In this document: positions 10,998 to 20,356 of the stretch, piece by piece | Layout: each line of letters starts with the position of its first letter | Position numbering within the stretch: the first letter of the stretch is position 1 | Source of the DNA: Rhodovulum euryhalinum | Lineage (GTDB): Bacteria; Pseudomonadota; Alphaproteobacteria; Rhodobacterales; Rhodobacteraceae | Length of the DNA stretch: 64,000 bases | Direction: 5' to 3' | Assembly (NCBI RefSeq): GCF_004342445.1 | Contig: NZ_SLWW01000006.1 | Span: 1 to 64,000, forward strand | The notes under the pieces: model-generated | Told to the model about the DNA's origin: nothing | Seen by the model: only the letters and a program-made list of their open reading frames with translations | Database searches by the model: none | Program-made: the position numbers and the translations under genes

Positions 10998-12031
10998 CCG
11001 GGGTCCGGACGCTGACCGTGGCGCCGGGCGAGGGCGACCAGCGGCTTGACCGCTGGTTCCGCCGCCAGTTCCCGCATGTCACCCAGATCCGCATCGAGAA
11101 GATGTGCCGCAAGGGCGAGATCCGGGTGGATGGCGGCCGCGTCAAGCCCGCGACCCGCCTGGAAGCGGGCCAGCAGGTGCGCATCCCGCCGCTGCCCGCG
11201 CCGGGCGAGGCGCCGCCGCGCGCCGTGGTCAGCGAGGCGGATGCCGCGATGATCCGCGGCTGCGTGCTCTATCGCGACGATCATCTCATCGCGCTGAACA
11301 AGCCGCCGGGGCTGGCCACGCAGGGGGGGAGCGGGCAAAGCCGCCATGTCGACGGACTGGCCGAAGCGCTGCGCTTCGGGTTCGACGAGAAACCGCGCCT
11401 GGTCCACCGGCTCGATCGCGATACCTCGGGCGTGCTGCTGCTGGCGCGCACCCTGGCCATGGCCAAGGCGCTGACCGCCGCCTTCCGGGCGCGCGAGACG
11501 CGCAAGATCTACTGGGCCGCGGTCGCCGGCACCCCCAGCCCCGCGATGGGCACGATCCGCTATGGCCTGGTCAAGGCGCCCGGCCACGGGTCGGGGGGGG
11601 AGGGCGAGAAGATGCGCTGCATCCTGCCCGACAAGGTGGACGCCACCCCCGACGCCAAGCGCGCGGTGACCGATTACGCGGTGCTGTCCTCGCTGGGCAA
11701 ACGGGTGTCGTGGTGCGCGCTGGTGCCTGTCACCGGCCGCACCCACCAGCTGCGCGCCCACATGGCCGAGATCGGCCACCCGATCGTCGGCGACGGCAAG
11801 TATGGCGGCAGCGGGCAGGTGAACGAGGGCGAGGGCTGGGGTGCGCAACTGGGCGGCGAGATCAGCCGCAAGCTGCACCTGCATGCCCGCATGGTGCGTC
11901 TGACCCACCCCGCCACGGGCAAGGCGCTGACCCTTACCGCACCGCTGCCCGAGCACATGCGCCGCACCTGGGACATGCTGGGCTGGTCCGAGGCCGACGT
12001 GCCCGCCGACCCGTTCGGCGATCTCGAATGA
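10994..12031 (+). CDS. RluC/RluD-type 23S rRNA pseudouridine synthase
   Basis: 345 residues. An S4 RNA-binding domain (about 13-70: QRLDRWFRRQFPHVT, CRKGEIRVDG) is followed by the RluA-family catalytic domain with HRLDRDTSGVLLLA; D141 is the catalytic aspartate. VTGRTHQLRAHMAEIGHPIVGD is the conserved RNA-binding C-terminal segment. It isomerises specific uridines in 23S rRNA; the S4 domain argues for RluC or RluD rather than RluA. Overlaps crcB (ATGA) and the following HAD gene (ATGA), so the three form one unit. Confidence 0.9.
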   Translation: MTGVRTLTVAPGEGDQRLDRWFRRQFPHVTQIRIEKMCRKGEIRVDGGRVKPATRLEAGQQVRIPPLPAPGEAPPRAVVSEADAAMIRGCVLYRDDHLIALNKPPGLATQGGSGQSRHVDGLAEALRFGFDEKPRLVHRLDRDTSGVLLLARTLAMAKALTAAFRARETRKIYWAAVAGTPSPAMGTIRYGLVKAPGHGSGGEGEKMRCILPDKVDATPDAKRAVTDYAVLSSLGKRVSWCALVPVTGRTHQLRAHMAEIGHPIVGDGKYGGSGQVNEGEGWGAQLGGEISRKLHLHARMVRLTHPATGKALTLTAPLPEHMRRTWDMLGWSEADVPADPFGDLE

Positions 12032-12693
12032 CGGCGCTCAGGCTGGTGATCTTCGACGTGGACGGCACGCTGGTCGACAGCCAGTCGCACATCGCCGCCT
12101 CGATGGCCGCCGCCTTTCAGGCCGAGGGGCTGGCCGTGCCGCCGCTGCCCGCGATCCTGGGCGTGGTCGGCCTGTCGCTGCCGGTGGCGATCGCGCGGCT
12201 TGCCCCCGACCTGCCCGGGGACCGCCTGGCCCGGATGGTCGAGGGCTACCGCCAGCAGTATTTCGCGCTGCGGGTGGGCACCGAGGCCTCGCCGCTTTAC
12301 CCCGGCGCGCGCGCGGCGGTCGAGACGCTGGCGGCAGCGGACGACACGCTGCTGGGCATCGCCACGGGCAAGTCGCGCCGCGGGCTTGATGCCATTCTGG
12401 AGACGCACGCCCTCGGGTCGCACTTCGTCACGCGCCAGTCCGCCGACGACCATCCGTCCAAGCCGCATCCGGCGATGGTGCTGGCCGCGCTTTCCGAAAC
12501 CGGGGTGGCGCCGGAAAATGCGGTGATGATCGGCGATACCGAGTTCGACATCGAGATGGGGCGCGCGGCCGGCGTGCGCACGCTGGGCGTCACCTGGGGC
12601 TATCACGCGCCCGACCGGCTGGCGGCGGCCGATGCGGTCATCGACAGCTTTGCCTCGTTGCCCGCCGCGGTGGACCGGCTCCGGGGAGGCTGA
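12028..12693 (+). CDS. HAD-family phosphatase (Gph-like)
   Basis: 221 residues. HAD motif I is VIFDVDGTLVDS with D10 as nucleophile and D12 as acid/base; the motif II threonine is in IATGKS, the motif III lysine in HPSKPHPAM, and motif IV is MIGDTEFDIEMGRAAG. The helical cap between residues 15 and 90 makes it a C1-cap enzyme such as phosphoglycolate phosphatase. The substrate is not shown by the sequence. It overlaps the pseudouridine-synthase gene by four bases and is followed after four bases by the Atp12 gene. Confidence 0.85.
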   Translation: MTALRLVIFDVDGTLVDSQSHIAASMAAAFQAEGLAVPPLPAILGVVGLSLPVAIARLAPDLPGDRLARMVEGYRQQYFALRVGTEASPLYPGARAAVETLAAADDTLLGIATGKSRRGLDAILETHALGSHFVTRQSADDHPSKPHPAMVLAALSETGVAPENAVMIGDTEFDIEMGRAAGVRTLGVTWGYHAPDRLAAADAVIDSFASLPAAVDRLRGG

Positions 12694-12697
12694 AGCG

Positions 12698-13417
12698 ATG
12701 GCGGACTGGGCGCCGAAACGGTTCTGGACAGCGGCGGAGGTTGCCGAGGCCGAGGGCGGCTTTACCGTGCTGCTGGACGGACGCCCGGTGCGCACCCCCG
12801 CCAAGGCTCCGTTGATCCTGCCGACCCGCGCCATGGCCGAAGCCGCCGCCGCCGAATGGGACGCGCAGGAGCGCGAGATCCGGCCCCAGACCATGCCCGT
12901 CACCCGCGCCGCCAATGCGGCCATCGACAAGGTGCGCGCCCAGCATGCCGAGGTCGCGGCCCTGATCGCGGCCTATGGCGAAAGCGACCTGATCTGCCAC
13001 CGCGCCGAGGCGCCCGCCGGACTTGCCGCCCGCCAGGTGGCGGCGTGGGATCCGCTGCTCGACTGGGCGCGCGCCGCGCTGGGCGCGCCGCTGATCCCCA
13101 CGGTGGGCATCCTGCCCCGTGCCCAGCCGCCCGAAAGCCTGGCCGCCCTGCACGCGCGCGTGTCCGGGCTGGACGACTTCGCGCTGACCGCGCTGTCCGA
13201 TCTGGTGGCCCTGTCGGGCTCGCTGGTGATCGGGCTGGCCGCGATGGACGACGCCGTCGCCCCGATCGAGCGGCTGTGGGAGATGTCGCGCATCGACGAG
13301 ACCTGGCAGCAGGAACACTGGGGCGTTGATGCCGAGGCGGCCGAGGCCGCGTCGATCCGGCGGCGCGACTTCGTGCAGGCGCGCCGCTTCCGCGATCTGG
13401 CACGGAAATCCGCGTGA
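12698..13417 (+). CDS. Atp12-family F1-ATPase assembly chaperone
   Basis: 239 residues. The N-terminal KRFWTAAEV and GFTVLLDGRPVRTPAKAPL are hallmarks of the Atp12 family (alphaproteobacteria and mitochondria), as are AAEWDAQEREIRPQTMPVTR, WDPLLDWA and the C-terminal MSRIDETWQQEHWGVD. The mitochondrial homologue binds free F1 alpha subunit before assembly; the same role is inferred here. Last gene of the crcB-rluC-HAD-atp12 run. Confidence 0.88.
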   Translation: MADWAPKRFWTAAEVAEAEGGFTVLLDGRPVRTPAKAPLILPTRAMAEAAAAEWDAQEREIRPQTMPVTRAANAAIDKVRAQHAEVAALIAAYGESDLICHRAEAPAGLAARQVAAWDPLLDWARAALGAPLIPTVGILPRAQPPESLAALHARVSGLDDFALTALSDLVALSGSLVIGLAAMDDAVAPIERLWEMSRIDETWQQEHWGVDAEAAEAASIRRRDFVQARRFRDLARKSA

Positions 13418-13641
13418 TGCCTCGTCCCCGGGCCGGGCTGCCCATTTCCTGTGCACGGCAGGACTGCGGCGATATGCGGGTTTTCGTCGGGACACGTCCG
13501 GCACAGCGCCCTTGACCTATAGGCGCGAATTTGCCCAAACTTGCGGCGCATAGGGGGGGACATTCTCTTGCGTAGGACCCTGCCCAGTCGGGGTCAGAAA
13601 AAGAACCCGCCACAGGGGCGGAGAGTCAGGAAGAGGTAAAT

Positions 13642-14661
13642 ATGAAGAATCCCGTATTTCTTGGCGCGCTGACCGTCGCCAGCCTTGTGGCCGGTGCGGC
13701 CGCCGCGGCGACGCTGGACGACGTCAAGTCCCGCGGCAAGCTGAACTGCGGCACCAATACCGGGCTCGTCGGATTTGCTGCCCCGGACGCGAACGGCGAT
13801 TGGCAGGGCTTCGACGTCGCCCTCTGCCGCGCGGTGGCCGCGGCCGTTCTCGGCGATCAGAGCGCCGTCGAATTCGTGCCGACCACCGGCAAGACGCGCT
13901 TTACCGCGCTCGCTTCGGGCGAGATCGACATACTGGCGCGCAACACCACCTGGACCTTCTCGCGCGACGTGGATCTCAAGTTCACCTTCGTCGGCGTCAA
14001 CTACTATGACGGCCAGGGCTTCATCGTGCCGAAATCGCTCGGCGTCAGTTCGGCCAAGGAACTCGACGGTGCTACGGTCTGCATCCAGACCGGCACCACA
14101 ACCGAACTGAACCTCGCGGACTTCTTCCGCGTCAACAACATCAGCTACGAACCGGTTCCGATCGAGACCAGCGCCGAGGCGCAGCAGCAATACCTGGCCG
14201 GGGCCTGCGACGCCTACACGACCGACGCCTCGGGCCTTGCCGCGACCCGCGCCACCTTCGAGGATCCCACGGCCCACGTCATTCTGCCCGAGATCATCTC
14301 CAAGGAACCGCTGGGTCCGCTGGTGCGACATGGTGACGACGATTGGGCCGATGTCGTGCGCTGGACGCTGAACGCCCTGATCGCGGCCGAGGAATATGGC
14401 GTGACCTCGGCCAATATCGACGAACTGGTGGCCAACCCCACCTCGAACCCCGAGATCAACCGCCTGCTCGGCACCGAGGGCGATCTGGGCGCGATGCTGG
14501 GCCTGCCTGCCGACTGGGCCGTCAAGGCGATCAAGGCCGGTGGCAACTACGGCGAACTGTTCGAGAAATACATCGGCCAGAGCACCCCGATCGGGTTGGC
14601 GCGCGGGCTGAACGCGCAATGGACCGAAGGCGGACTGCTCTACGCACCGCCCTTCCGGTAA
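13642..14661 (+). CDS. bztA: Glutamate/glutamine/aspartate/asparagine ABC transporter, binding protein
   Basis: 339 residues with a cleavable signal peptide (about 1-22, ending GAAAA). It is a family 3 solute-binding protein: LNCGTNTGLVGFAAPDANGD, GFDVALCRAVAAAV, KTRFTALASGEIDIL and YDGQGFIVPKS are typical of the long AapJ/BztA subgroup for acidic and amide amino acids. It delivers ligand in the periplasm to BztBC. A GGAAGAG element lies before the ATG. A strong hairpin follows the gene, so it can be made in excess over the membrane subunits. Confidence 0.92.
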   Translation: MKNPVFLGALTVASLVAGAAAAATLDDVKSRGKLNCGTNTGLVGFAAPDANGDWQGFDVALCRAVAAAVLGDQSAVEFVPTTGKTRFTALASGEIDILARNTTWTFSRDVDLKFTFVGVNYYDGQGFIVPKSLGVSSAKELDGATVCIQTGTTTELNLADFFRVNNISYEPVPIETSAEAQQQYLAGACDAYTTDASGLAATRATFEDPTAHVILPEIISKEPLGPLVRHGDDDWADVVRWTLNALIAAEEYGVTSANIDELVANPTSNPEINRLLGTEGDLGAMLGLPADWAVKAIKAGGNYGELFEKYIGQSTPIGLARGLNAQWTEGGLLYAPPFR

Positions 14662-14671
14662 GAAAGACACA

Positions 14672-14699
14672 GAAGGGCGCGGGACATTCCGCGCCCTTC
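14672..14699 (+). terminator. Hairpin between bztA and bztB
   Basis: GAAGGGCGCGG (14672-14682) pairs perfectly with CCGCGCCCTTC (14689-14699) around a 6-base loop. It lies 10 bases after the bztA stop. In binding-protein operons such hairpins usually protect or partly end the first transcript. Confidence 0.7.
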
Positions 14700-14808
14700 G
14701 TCTATCTGACACAGGAACAACAACAGGCCCGGGGCGGGGCGTGCCGACGAGCGGCGCGCACCAGCAAGAACGTCATTGCCCGGGAGGGAGCCACAGGGAG
14801 CGCCCGCC

Positions 14809-16065
14809 ATGACGACACTGACGGATCCGCCGAAGGACTCGTTCCGCCTCGGCATGCTGATCTATGACACCCGGTACCGGGCGCTGACCATCCAGGTTGT
14901 CGCCCTGTTCGCCTTCATGCTGCTGGCCGCCTGGCTGATCAACAACACCGTCCAGAACCTCGCTTCGCTCGGCAAGCCCATCGATTTCGGATTTCTCTCG
15001 ACCGCGGCGCAATACGACATCAACCAGACCCTGATCGCCTATGACAATCAGGACAGCCATCTCAGGGCGTCGGCCGTGGGGTTGCTCAACACGCTTCTGG
15101 TGGCGGTCATGGGCTGCGCGCTGGCGACCGTCGTGGGGGTGCTGGTGGGCATCCTGCGGTTGTCCCGCAACTGGCTCGTCGCGCGCATCATGACCGTCTA
15201 TGTCGAGCTGTTCCGCAACGTGCCGGTCCTGCTGTGGATCGTCTTCGCCATGGCGATCCTGATCGAAAGCCTGCCCGCGCCCCGCGATTTCCGCGGCGAG
15301 GACGCGCCCGCCGCAATGCTGTTCGGCGACAGCGTCGCGCTGACCAACCGCGGCTTCTATGTCCCCGAACCGCTGTTTGCGCGCACGCTGGGCGATCTGC
15401 CGGTCTTTGGTGCGTTCGACATCAGCCTTGATTTCCTGGCGATCCTTGCCGTGCTGGGGGCGGGCCTCTTCGCCTCGGGGTTGATCCGCACACGCGCCGA
15501 CCGCATCCAGAACGCCACCGGCATCCGGCCCACCACCTGGTACCTGCGCCTCGGCGTCGTCCTGCTGCCGCTGATCGCCCTGCTGGTCGCGCTGGGCTTT
15601 CACCTCGGCTATCCGGAACTGCGGGGGTTCAACTTCCAGGGCGGCATCCACATGCGCAACTCGCTGATCGCGCTGTGGCTTGCGCTGTCGTTCTACACCG
15701 CCGCCTTCATAGCCGAGGCGGTGCGCGGCGGCATCCTGGCGATCTCGAAGGGCCAGACCGAGGCCGCCGCCGCGCTGGGCCTGCGCCCGGGCCGGATCAT
15801 GTCGCTTGTGATCCTGCCGCAGGCGATGCGGGTCATCATCCCGCCGCTGATCTCGCAATACCTGAACCTGACCAAGAACTCGTCGCTGGCCATCGCGGTC
15901 GGCTACATGGACATCACCGGCACGCTGGGCGGGATCACCATGAACCAGACCGGGCGTGAACTGGAATGTGTCCTGCTGCTGATGCTGATCTACCTGGTGA
16001 TCTCGCTGCTCATCTCTGCGGTGATGAACTGGTACAACACCCGCGTCAAACTGGTGGAGCGCTGA
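14809..16065 (+). CDS. bztB: Amino-acid ABC transporter permease BztB
   Basis: 418 residues, about eight membrane spans, with the long periplasmic insert of AapQ/BztB proteins between the first and later helices. The binding-protein-dependent permease motif is in the last third: EAVRGGILAISKGQTEAAAALG, then LPQAMRVIIPPLISQYLNL. It forms the channel with BztC. The ATG is preceded by GGGAGCGCCCGCC. bztC starts one base after its stop. Confidence 0.92.
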   Translation: MTTLTDPPKDSFRLGMLIYDTRYRALTIQVVALFAFMLLAAWLINNTVQNLASLGKPIDFGFLSTAAQYDINQTLIAYDNQDSHLRASAVGLLNTLLVAVMGCALATVVGVLVGILRLSRNWLVARIMTVYVELFRNVPVLLWIVFAMAILIESLPAPRDFRGEDAPAAMLFGDSVALTNRGFYVPEPLFARTLGDLPVFGAFDISLDFLAILAVLGAGLFASGLIRTRADRIQNATGIRPTTWYLRLGVVLLPLIALLVALGFHLGYPELRGFNFQGGIHMRNSLIALWLALSFYTAAFIAEAVRGGILAISKGQTEAAAALGLRPGRIMSLVILPQAMRVIIPPLISQYLNLTKNSSLAIAVGYMDITGTLGGITMNQTGRELECVLLLMLIYLVISLLISAVMNWYNTRVKLVER

Positions 16066-16066
16066 G

Positions 16067-17368
16067 ATGGCCGATCTGACCTTCGTGCGCCACGAGATGG
16101 TGCCGGAACAGGCGCCGCCCGCCACCTCTGTCGGGCCGCGCGGCTGGCTGCGCGAGAACCTGTTCTCCAGCCCTCTGAACGCAATCCTGACGCTGCTGTC
16201 GCTCGGCCTGATCTGGTGGGTCCTGTCCCATGCCCTGCCGTGGATCGTCCTATCCAGCTGGACGGCGAGTTCGCTGGGAGAATGTCGCGAACAGATCGCG
16301 GCCGCCCATGGCGAGGGCACGACCGGCGCCTGCTGGGCGGTGATCCGCGAACGCTATCTGCAACTGCTCTTCGGATTTTACCCGTCCGACCTCTACTGGC
16401 GGCCGCTGCTGGCCTTTGGCCTGGCGCTGCTGGCGCTGGCGCCGGTCCTGTTCACCGCGCTGCCGCGCCGCCTGCTGTGGCTGTCGGCGGCCGCGCCCTT
16501 CGTGGTGCCGTGGCTTTTGTGGGGCGGGTCGGTCTGGGTGCCGGTCTGCGTGGCGCTGGGCTTTGGCCTGGGCCTTGCCGCCCTGCGCGTTGTCTCCGCG
16601 GCCGCTGGCGGTCTTGCGGGGGTGATCGCGGCGGGCGTCGTCCCGGTGCTGTGGTGGCTGTTTCTTGCCTGGGTTGCGGCGGGGCTTCTTCAGGCGATCC
16701 TGCCGTTCGGCATCACGCCGGTCGAAAGCCGCGCCTTCGGCGGTTTCATGCTGTCGATCACCATCGGGCTGGTGGCGATCACGCTGTCGCTGCCCATCGG
16801 CATCGTTCTGGCGCTGGGCCGGCAGTCGAACCTGCTGATCATCAAGGCGATCTGCGTGGGCTTCATCGAGTTCATCCGCGGCGTGCCGCTGATCACGCTG
16901 CTGTTCGTGGCCTCCCTGCTGCTGAACTACTTCATGCCGCCGGGCACCAATTTCGACATCATTCTGCGCGTCATCATCATGGTGACGCTGTTCGCCTCGG
17001 CCTACATGGCCGAGGTGATCCGGGGCGGCCTCGCCGCCCTGCCAAGGGGCCAGTACGAGGCCGCCGATGCGCTGGGCCTCGACTACTGGAAGGCGCAGCG
17101 GCTGATCGTCATGCCCCAGGCGCTGAAGATTTCGATCCCCGGCATCGTGTCCACCTTCATCGGGGTGTTCAAGGACACCACGCTGGTCTCGATCATCGGC
17201 CTTCTGGATCCGCTGGGCTTCTCGAACTCGATCCGCGCCAATGCCGAATGGAACGGCGTCGTGTGGGAGCTGTACGGCTTCATCGCGGCCCTTTTCTTCG
17301 TCTTCTGTTTCTCCATGTCCCGCTACTCGATGTACCTGGAGCGCAAGCTCCGGACCGAGAACCGCTGA
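16067..17368 (+). CDS. bztC: Amino-acid ABC transporter permease BztC
   Basis: 433 residues, about nine membrane spans. The EAA loop that docks to the ATPase is [22 protein letters not shown] and the following [28 protein letters not shown]. The N-terminal 200 residues hold extra helices, as in AapM/BztC. It pairs with BztB in the inner membrane. It is followed after 14 bases by bztD. Confidence 0.92.
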   Translation: MADLTFVRHEMVPEQAPPATSVGPRGWLRENLFSSPLNAILTLLSLGLIWWVLSHALPWIVLSSWTASSLGECREQIAAAHGEGTTGACWAVIRERYLQLLFGFYPSDLYWRPLLAFGLALLALAPVLFTALPRRLLWLSAAAPFVVPWLLWGGSVWVPVCVALGFGLGLAALRVVSAAAGGLAGVIAAGVVPVLWWLFLAWVAAGLLQAILPFGITPVESRAFGGFMLSITIGLVAITLSLPIGIVLALGRQSNLLIIKAICVGFIEFIRGVPLITLLFVASLLLNYFMPPGTNFDIILRVIIMVTLFASAYMAEVIRGGLAALPRGQYEAADALGLDYWKAQRLIVMPQALKISIPGIVSTFIGVFKDTTLVSIIGLLDPLGFSNSIRANAEWNGVVWELYGFIAALFFVFCFSMSRYSMYLERKLRTENR

Positions 17369-17382
17369 GGAGCCTGCACCCC

Positions 17383-18174
17383 ATGTCCGACCTTGCCGCG
17401 AACCGCGAAATCGACCGCTCGAGGATGGCCGTCTCGGAAAACGTCGCGATCCAGATCACCAACATGAACAAGTGGTACGGGGCGTTCCACGTCCTGCGCG
17501 ACATCAACCTGACCATCTACGAGGGCGAGCGGATCGTGGTCTGTGGCCCCTCGGGGTCGGGCAAGTCGACGTTGATCCGCTGCATCAACCGGCTGGAGGA
17601 ACACCAGGCGGGCAGCATCGTGGTCGACGGCATCGAGCTGACCAACGACCTCAAGAACATCGACAAGGTCCGCTCCGAGGTCGGGATGGTGTTCCAGCAC
17701 TTCAACCTCTTCCCACACCTCACAATCCTGGAAAACTGCACGCTGGCCCCGATCTGGGTGCGCAAGGTGCCGAAGAAGGAGGCGGAGGAAACCGCCATGC
17801 ACTTCCTCGAAAAGGTGAAGATCCCCGAACAGGCCAACAAGTATCCCGGCCAGTTGTCGGGCGGCCAGCAACAGCGCGTCGCGATCGCCCGCTCGCTCTG
17901 CATGAAGCCCAAGATCATGCTGTTCGACGAACCCACTTCGGCGCTTGATCCCGAGATGATCAAGGAGGTTCTGGACACCATGATCGAGCTTGCCCAGGAG
18001 GGCATGACGATGATCTGCGTCACCCACGAGATGGGCTTTGCACGCCAGGTGGCGAACCGCGTGATCTTCATGGATCAGGGCCAGATCGTCGAACAGAACG
18101 AACCCGAAGCCTTCTTCCTGAACCCGCAATCCGACCGGACCAAGCTGTTCCTCAGCCAGATCCTCGGCCACTGA
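17383..18174 (+). CDS. bztD: Amino-acid ABC transporter ATP-binding protein BztD
   Basis: 263 residues. Walker A is [14 protein letters not shown], the Q loop is [14 protein letters not shown], the signature is [15 protein letters not shown], Walker B is [14 protein letters not shown] and the H-loop is VTHEMGFAR. Polar amino-acid importers carry this [14 protein letters not shown]-type opening. It powers uptake through BztBC. Last gene of bztABCD; no strong terminator is visible after it. Confidence 0.94.
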   Translation: MSDLAANREIDRSRMAVSENVAIQITNMNKWYGAFHVLRDINLTIYEGERIVVCGPSGSGKSTLIRCINRLEEHQAGSIVVDGIELTNDLKNIDKVRSEVGMVFQHFNLFPHLTILENCTLAPIWVRKVPKKEAEETAMHFLEKVKIPEQANKYPGQLSGGQQQRVAIARSLCMKPKIMLFDEPTSALDPEMIKEVLDTMIELAQEGMTMICVTHEMGFARQVANRVIFMDQGQIVEQNEPEAFFLNPQSDRTKLFLSQILGH

Positions 18175-18231
18175 CAGGCCCTGCGGTTTCGTGACCTGCC
18201 CCGGCGCCCGCGCCCGCGGGCGGTCGTGCCC

Positions 18232-18247
18232 TGTCGGTTATCCGACA
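18232..18247 (+). promoter_or_regulatory. NifA upstream activator site
   Basis: TGT (18232-18234), exactly ten bases, then ACA (18245-18247) is a perfect match to the NifA consensus TGT-N10-ACA. It lies about 53 bases upstream of a -24/-12 promoter, within the range seen for NifA sites. Confidence 0.75.
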
Positions 18248-18299
18248 AAAAGTCCGATGAAAGTCCGATAGCCGGTTTCCCGGGCTCTGGCCCCGGTGC

Positions 18300-18315
18300 T
18301 GGCATGGTCCTTGCT
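18300..18315 (+). promoter_or_regulatory. Sigma-54 (-24/-12) promoter of the ferredoxin gene
   Basis: TGGCATG (18300-18306), four bases, TTGCT (18311-18315) matches the sigma-54 consensus TGGCAYR-N4-TTGCW with the invariant GG and GC correctly spaced. Transcription would start near 18327, about 77 bases before the ferredoxin ATG. Confidence 0.8.
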
Positions 18316-18403
18316 AGTTGACGGTTGGAAACGTGCGACCGGTTCGAACCCGACAACCCGCCATCCGCCCGGCCGGGCGGAGGCCTGACAAGGAACATGC
18401 GAC

Positions 18404-18775
18404 ATGGCCATCGTCACTTTCTCTTCGCCGCTGATGCACAAGGACAAGGCGGTCTACGCCATCGCCGGCGACACGCGGACGGCGCTTGCGCTGGCCGAGG
18501 AACACAAGATCCCGATCCCGTTCGAGTGCCGGGACGGCAATTGCGCTTCGTGCCTGATCGAGGTCACCTACGACAACCCCGAGCGGAAGAAGGCCATCAT
18601 GCTGACCGAAAAGGAAAAGCTGACGCTCAAGGAACTGGGCAAGCTGACCCAGCAGGACATTGAGGATGCCGAGGTGCGCGACATGCCGCCACGCTATCGC
18701 CTGGCCTGCCAGTTCATCGCGCGCGACGAGGACGTGACCATCACCTTCACCGGCACGCCGGGCGGGTCCGACTGA
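18404..18775 (+). CDS. 2Fe-2S ferredoxin, FdxD-like, under nif-type control
   Basis: 123 residues. C42, C47, C50 and C102 form the C-x4-C-x2-C...C ligand set of a plant-type [2Fe-2S] ferredoxin (FECRDGNCASCLIEV and RLACQF). The sequence between the last two cysteines is rich in TEKEK and KELGKLTQ, like the nitrogen-fixation ferredoxins FdxD/FesII (recalled). The NifA site and sigma-54 promoter directly upstream support an electron-transfer role linked to nitrogenase. No other nif gene is in the window. The ATG is preceded by ACAAGGAACATGCGAC. Subfamily name is inference. Confidence 0.8.
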   Translation: MAIVTFSSPLMHKDKAVYAIAGDTRTALALAEEHKIPIPFECRDGNCASCLIEVTYDNPERKKAIMLTEKEKLTLKELGKLTQQDIEDAEVRDMPPRYRLACQFIARDEDVTITFTGTPGGSD

Positions 18776-18796
18776 CCGGCATGGCTGTCGGCCGGG

Positions 18797-19339
18797 TCAG
18801 CCGGTGATGTCCTTGGGTGTCACGAATTCCACGACCCGGCCGGAGCCGAAGCCGACCTCGCTCCAGTCCCCCGCGTCGAAGTCTGCCACCAGCGTCGCGC
18901 AGGTCGGAAATGTCGTGAATCGCGCCGAGTCGGGCCGCGCCTTCAACAGACGCGCCGCGAATTCCCCGATACCCGGATTGTGCCCCAGCATCAGGACGGG
19001 CGAGGCCGCGCAATGGTTCAGAACCTCCAGCATCCGTTGGGCTGGTGCATGGTAGAGCGTGGGATCGCGCCGCATCACGGTACATTCGCCCAGCGTGGGC
19101 GCCATCCGCTCCCAGGTCTCGACTGTCCGGCGCGCGGTCGAGGACACGACTTCGGCGGGAATATGGCCGCGTTCGGCAAGCCATGCGGCGATCCGGGGCG
19201 CGGCGTCCCGGCCGCGGGCGTTCAGCGGACGATCGGAGTCGTCCTGCGCGGGATCGTCCCAGCTCGATTTCGCGTGGCGGACCAGGATCAGGCGCAAGGT
19301 CATCGGCGGGCCGTCCGGCTGCTCGTCGGTTGGGGGCAT
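18797..19339 (-). CDS. SixA-like histidine phosphatase
   Basis: 180 residues, or 168 if the internal ATG at 19303 (MTLRLILVRHAKSSW) is used, which is where homologues usually begin. The RHAKSSW motif holds the phosphorylated histidine; STARRTVETWE and LMLGHNPGIGEFA supply the other conserved arginine and histidine. This is the short SixA-type branch, which dephosphorylates phosphohistidine or small phosphoesters. Upstream of 19339 there is a GGGAAAG element. It is convergent with the ferredoxin gene and follows argB on the same strand. Confidence 0.82.
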   Translation of the reverse strand: MPPTDEQPDGPPMTLRLILVRHAKSSWDDPAQDDSDRPLNARGRDAAPRIAAWLAERGHIPAEVVSSTARRTVETWERMAPTLGECTVMRRDPTLYHAPAQRMLEVLNHCAASPVLMLGHNPGIGEFAARLLKARPDSARFTTFPTCATLVADFDAGDWSEVGFGSGRVVEFVTPKDITG

Positions 19340-19363
19340 CCTGTCACAGCTTTCCCGGGCCGC

Positions 19364-20242
19364 CTAGCCCGTTTGGCGCGGGGCGCGAATCAGCGAACCC
19401 GCCCCGTGATCGGTGAAAAGTTCCAGCAGGCAGGCATTGGGCGCCCGGCCGTCCAGGATCACCACCGCGCGCACGCCCCCCGCGATGGCGGCCAGCGCCG
19501 TTTCGGTCTTGGGGATCATGCCGCCCGCGACCACGCCCTGTTCGGTCAGATCGCGGATATGGTCCGGCGTCAGTTCCGTCACCACCTCGCCGCTCGAATC
19601 CTTGACCCCGGCCACGTCGGTCAGCAGCAACAGACGGTCGGCCTTCAGCGCTGCGGCGATCGCGCCGGCCGCGGTGTCGCCGTTGACGTTGAAGGTCTCG
19701 CCGTTCCGCCCCGCGCCAAGGGGCGCCACCACGGGGATGAAGCCCGCCTCGAACAGGCTGTGCAGCACCTTTGGGTTCATCTCGGCCGGCGTGCCGACAA
19801 AGCCCAGTTCGGGGTCGGTCTGGTCGCAGGTCATCAGCCCACCATCCTTGCCCGAAAGGCCGACCGCGCGCCCGCCCTGGTCGTTGATCGCCTGAACGAT
19901 GCGCTTGTTCACCCGGCCCGACAGGACCATCTCGACCACCTCGACGGTGGCGGCGTCGGTCACCCGCTTGCCGTGGACGAACTCGGATTTCACCCCCAGC
20001 TTGGCCAGCATCTCGTTGATCATCGGACCGCCGCCATGCACCACCACCGGGTTCACGCCGACCTGCCGCATCAGCACCACGTCACGGGCAAAGCTTTCCA
20101 TCTCGGCGTCGTCGCCCATGGCATGGCCGCCGAACTTGATGACCACGATGGCGCCAGTATAGCGCTGCAGATAGGGAAGCGCCTCGGACAGGGTCCGGGC
20201 GGTGGCGATCCAGTCGCGGTTCATGGCAGTCTGTTTTCTCAT
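19364..20242 (-). CDS. argB: N-acetylglutamate kinase
   Basis: 292 residues from [11 protein letters not shown]; an ATG at 20224 would give 286. It phosphorylates N-acetyl-glutamate in arginine synthesis. Motifs are [11 protein letters not shown] (nucleotide-binding lysine and glycines), [13 protein letters not shown] (acetylglutamate site), [19 protein letters not shown] and [14 protein letters not shown]. The N-terminal [18 protein letters not shown] helix is the one that interlaces hexamers of arginine-inhibitable enzymes, so feedback inhibition by arginine is likely. It is separated from engB by an SDR gene on the other strand. Confidence 0.95.
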   Translation of the reverse strand: MRKQTAMNRDWIATARTLSEALPYLQRYTGAIVVIKFGGHAMGDDAEMESFARDVVLMRQVGVNPVVVHGGGPMINEMLAKLGVKSEFVHGKRVTDAATVEVVEMVLSGRVNKRIVQAINDQGGRAVGLSGKDGGLMTCDQTDPELGFVGTPAEMNPKVLHSLFEAGFIPVVAPLGAGRNGETFNVNGDTAAGAIAAALKADRLLLLTDVAGVKDSSGEVVTELTPDHIRDLTEQGVVAGGMIPKTETALAAIAGGVRAVVILDGRAPNACLLELFTDHGAGSLIRAPRQTG

Positions 20243-20356
20243 CTCTCGGGGTCCGGTGCCTGGGGCCATGTGTTATCCCGCGCGGCGCTTCCCGCCAAGG
20301 GTGATTGTCTTTTCGCTGCACCTGCGTAGGGTGGCGCCGCAAGGAGTGGACGCGTC

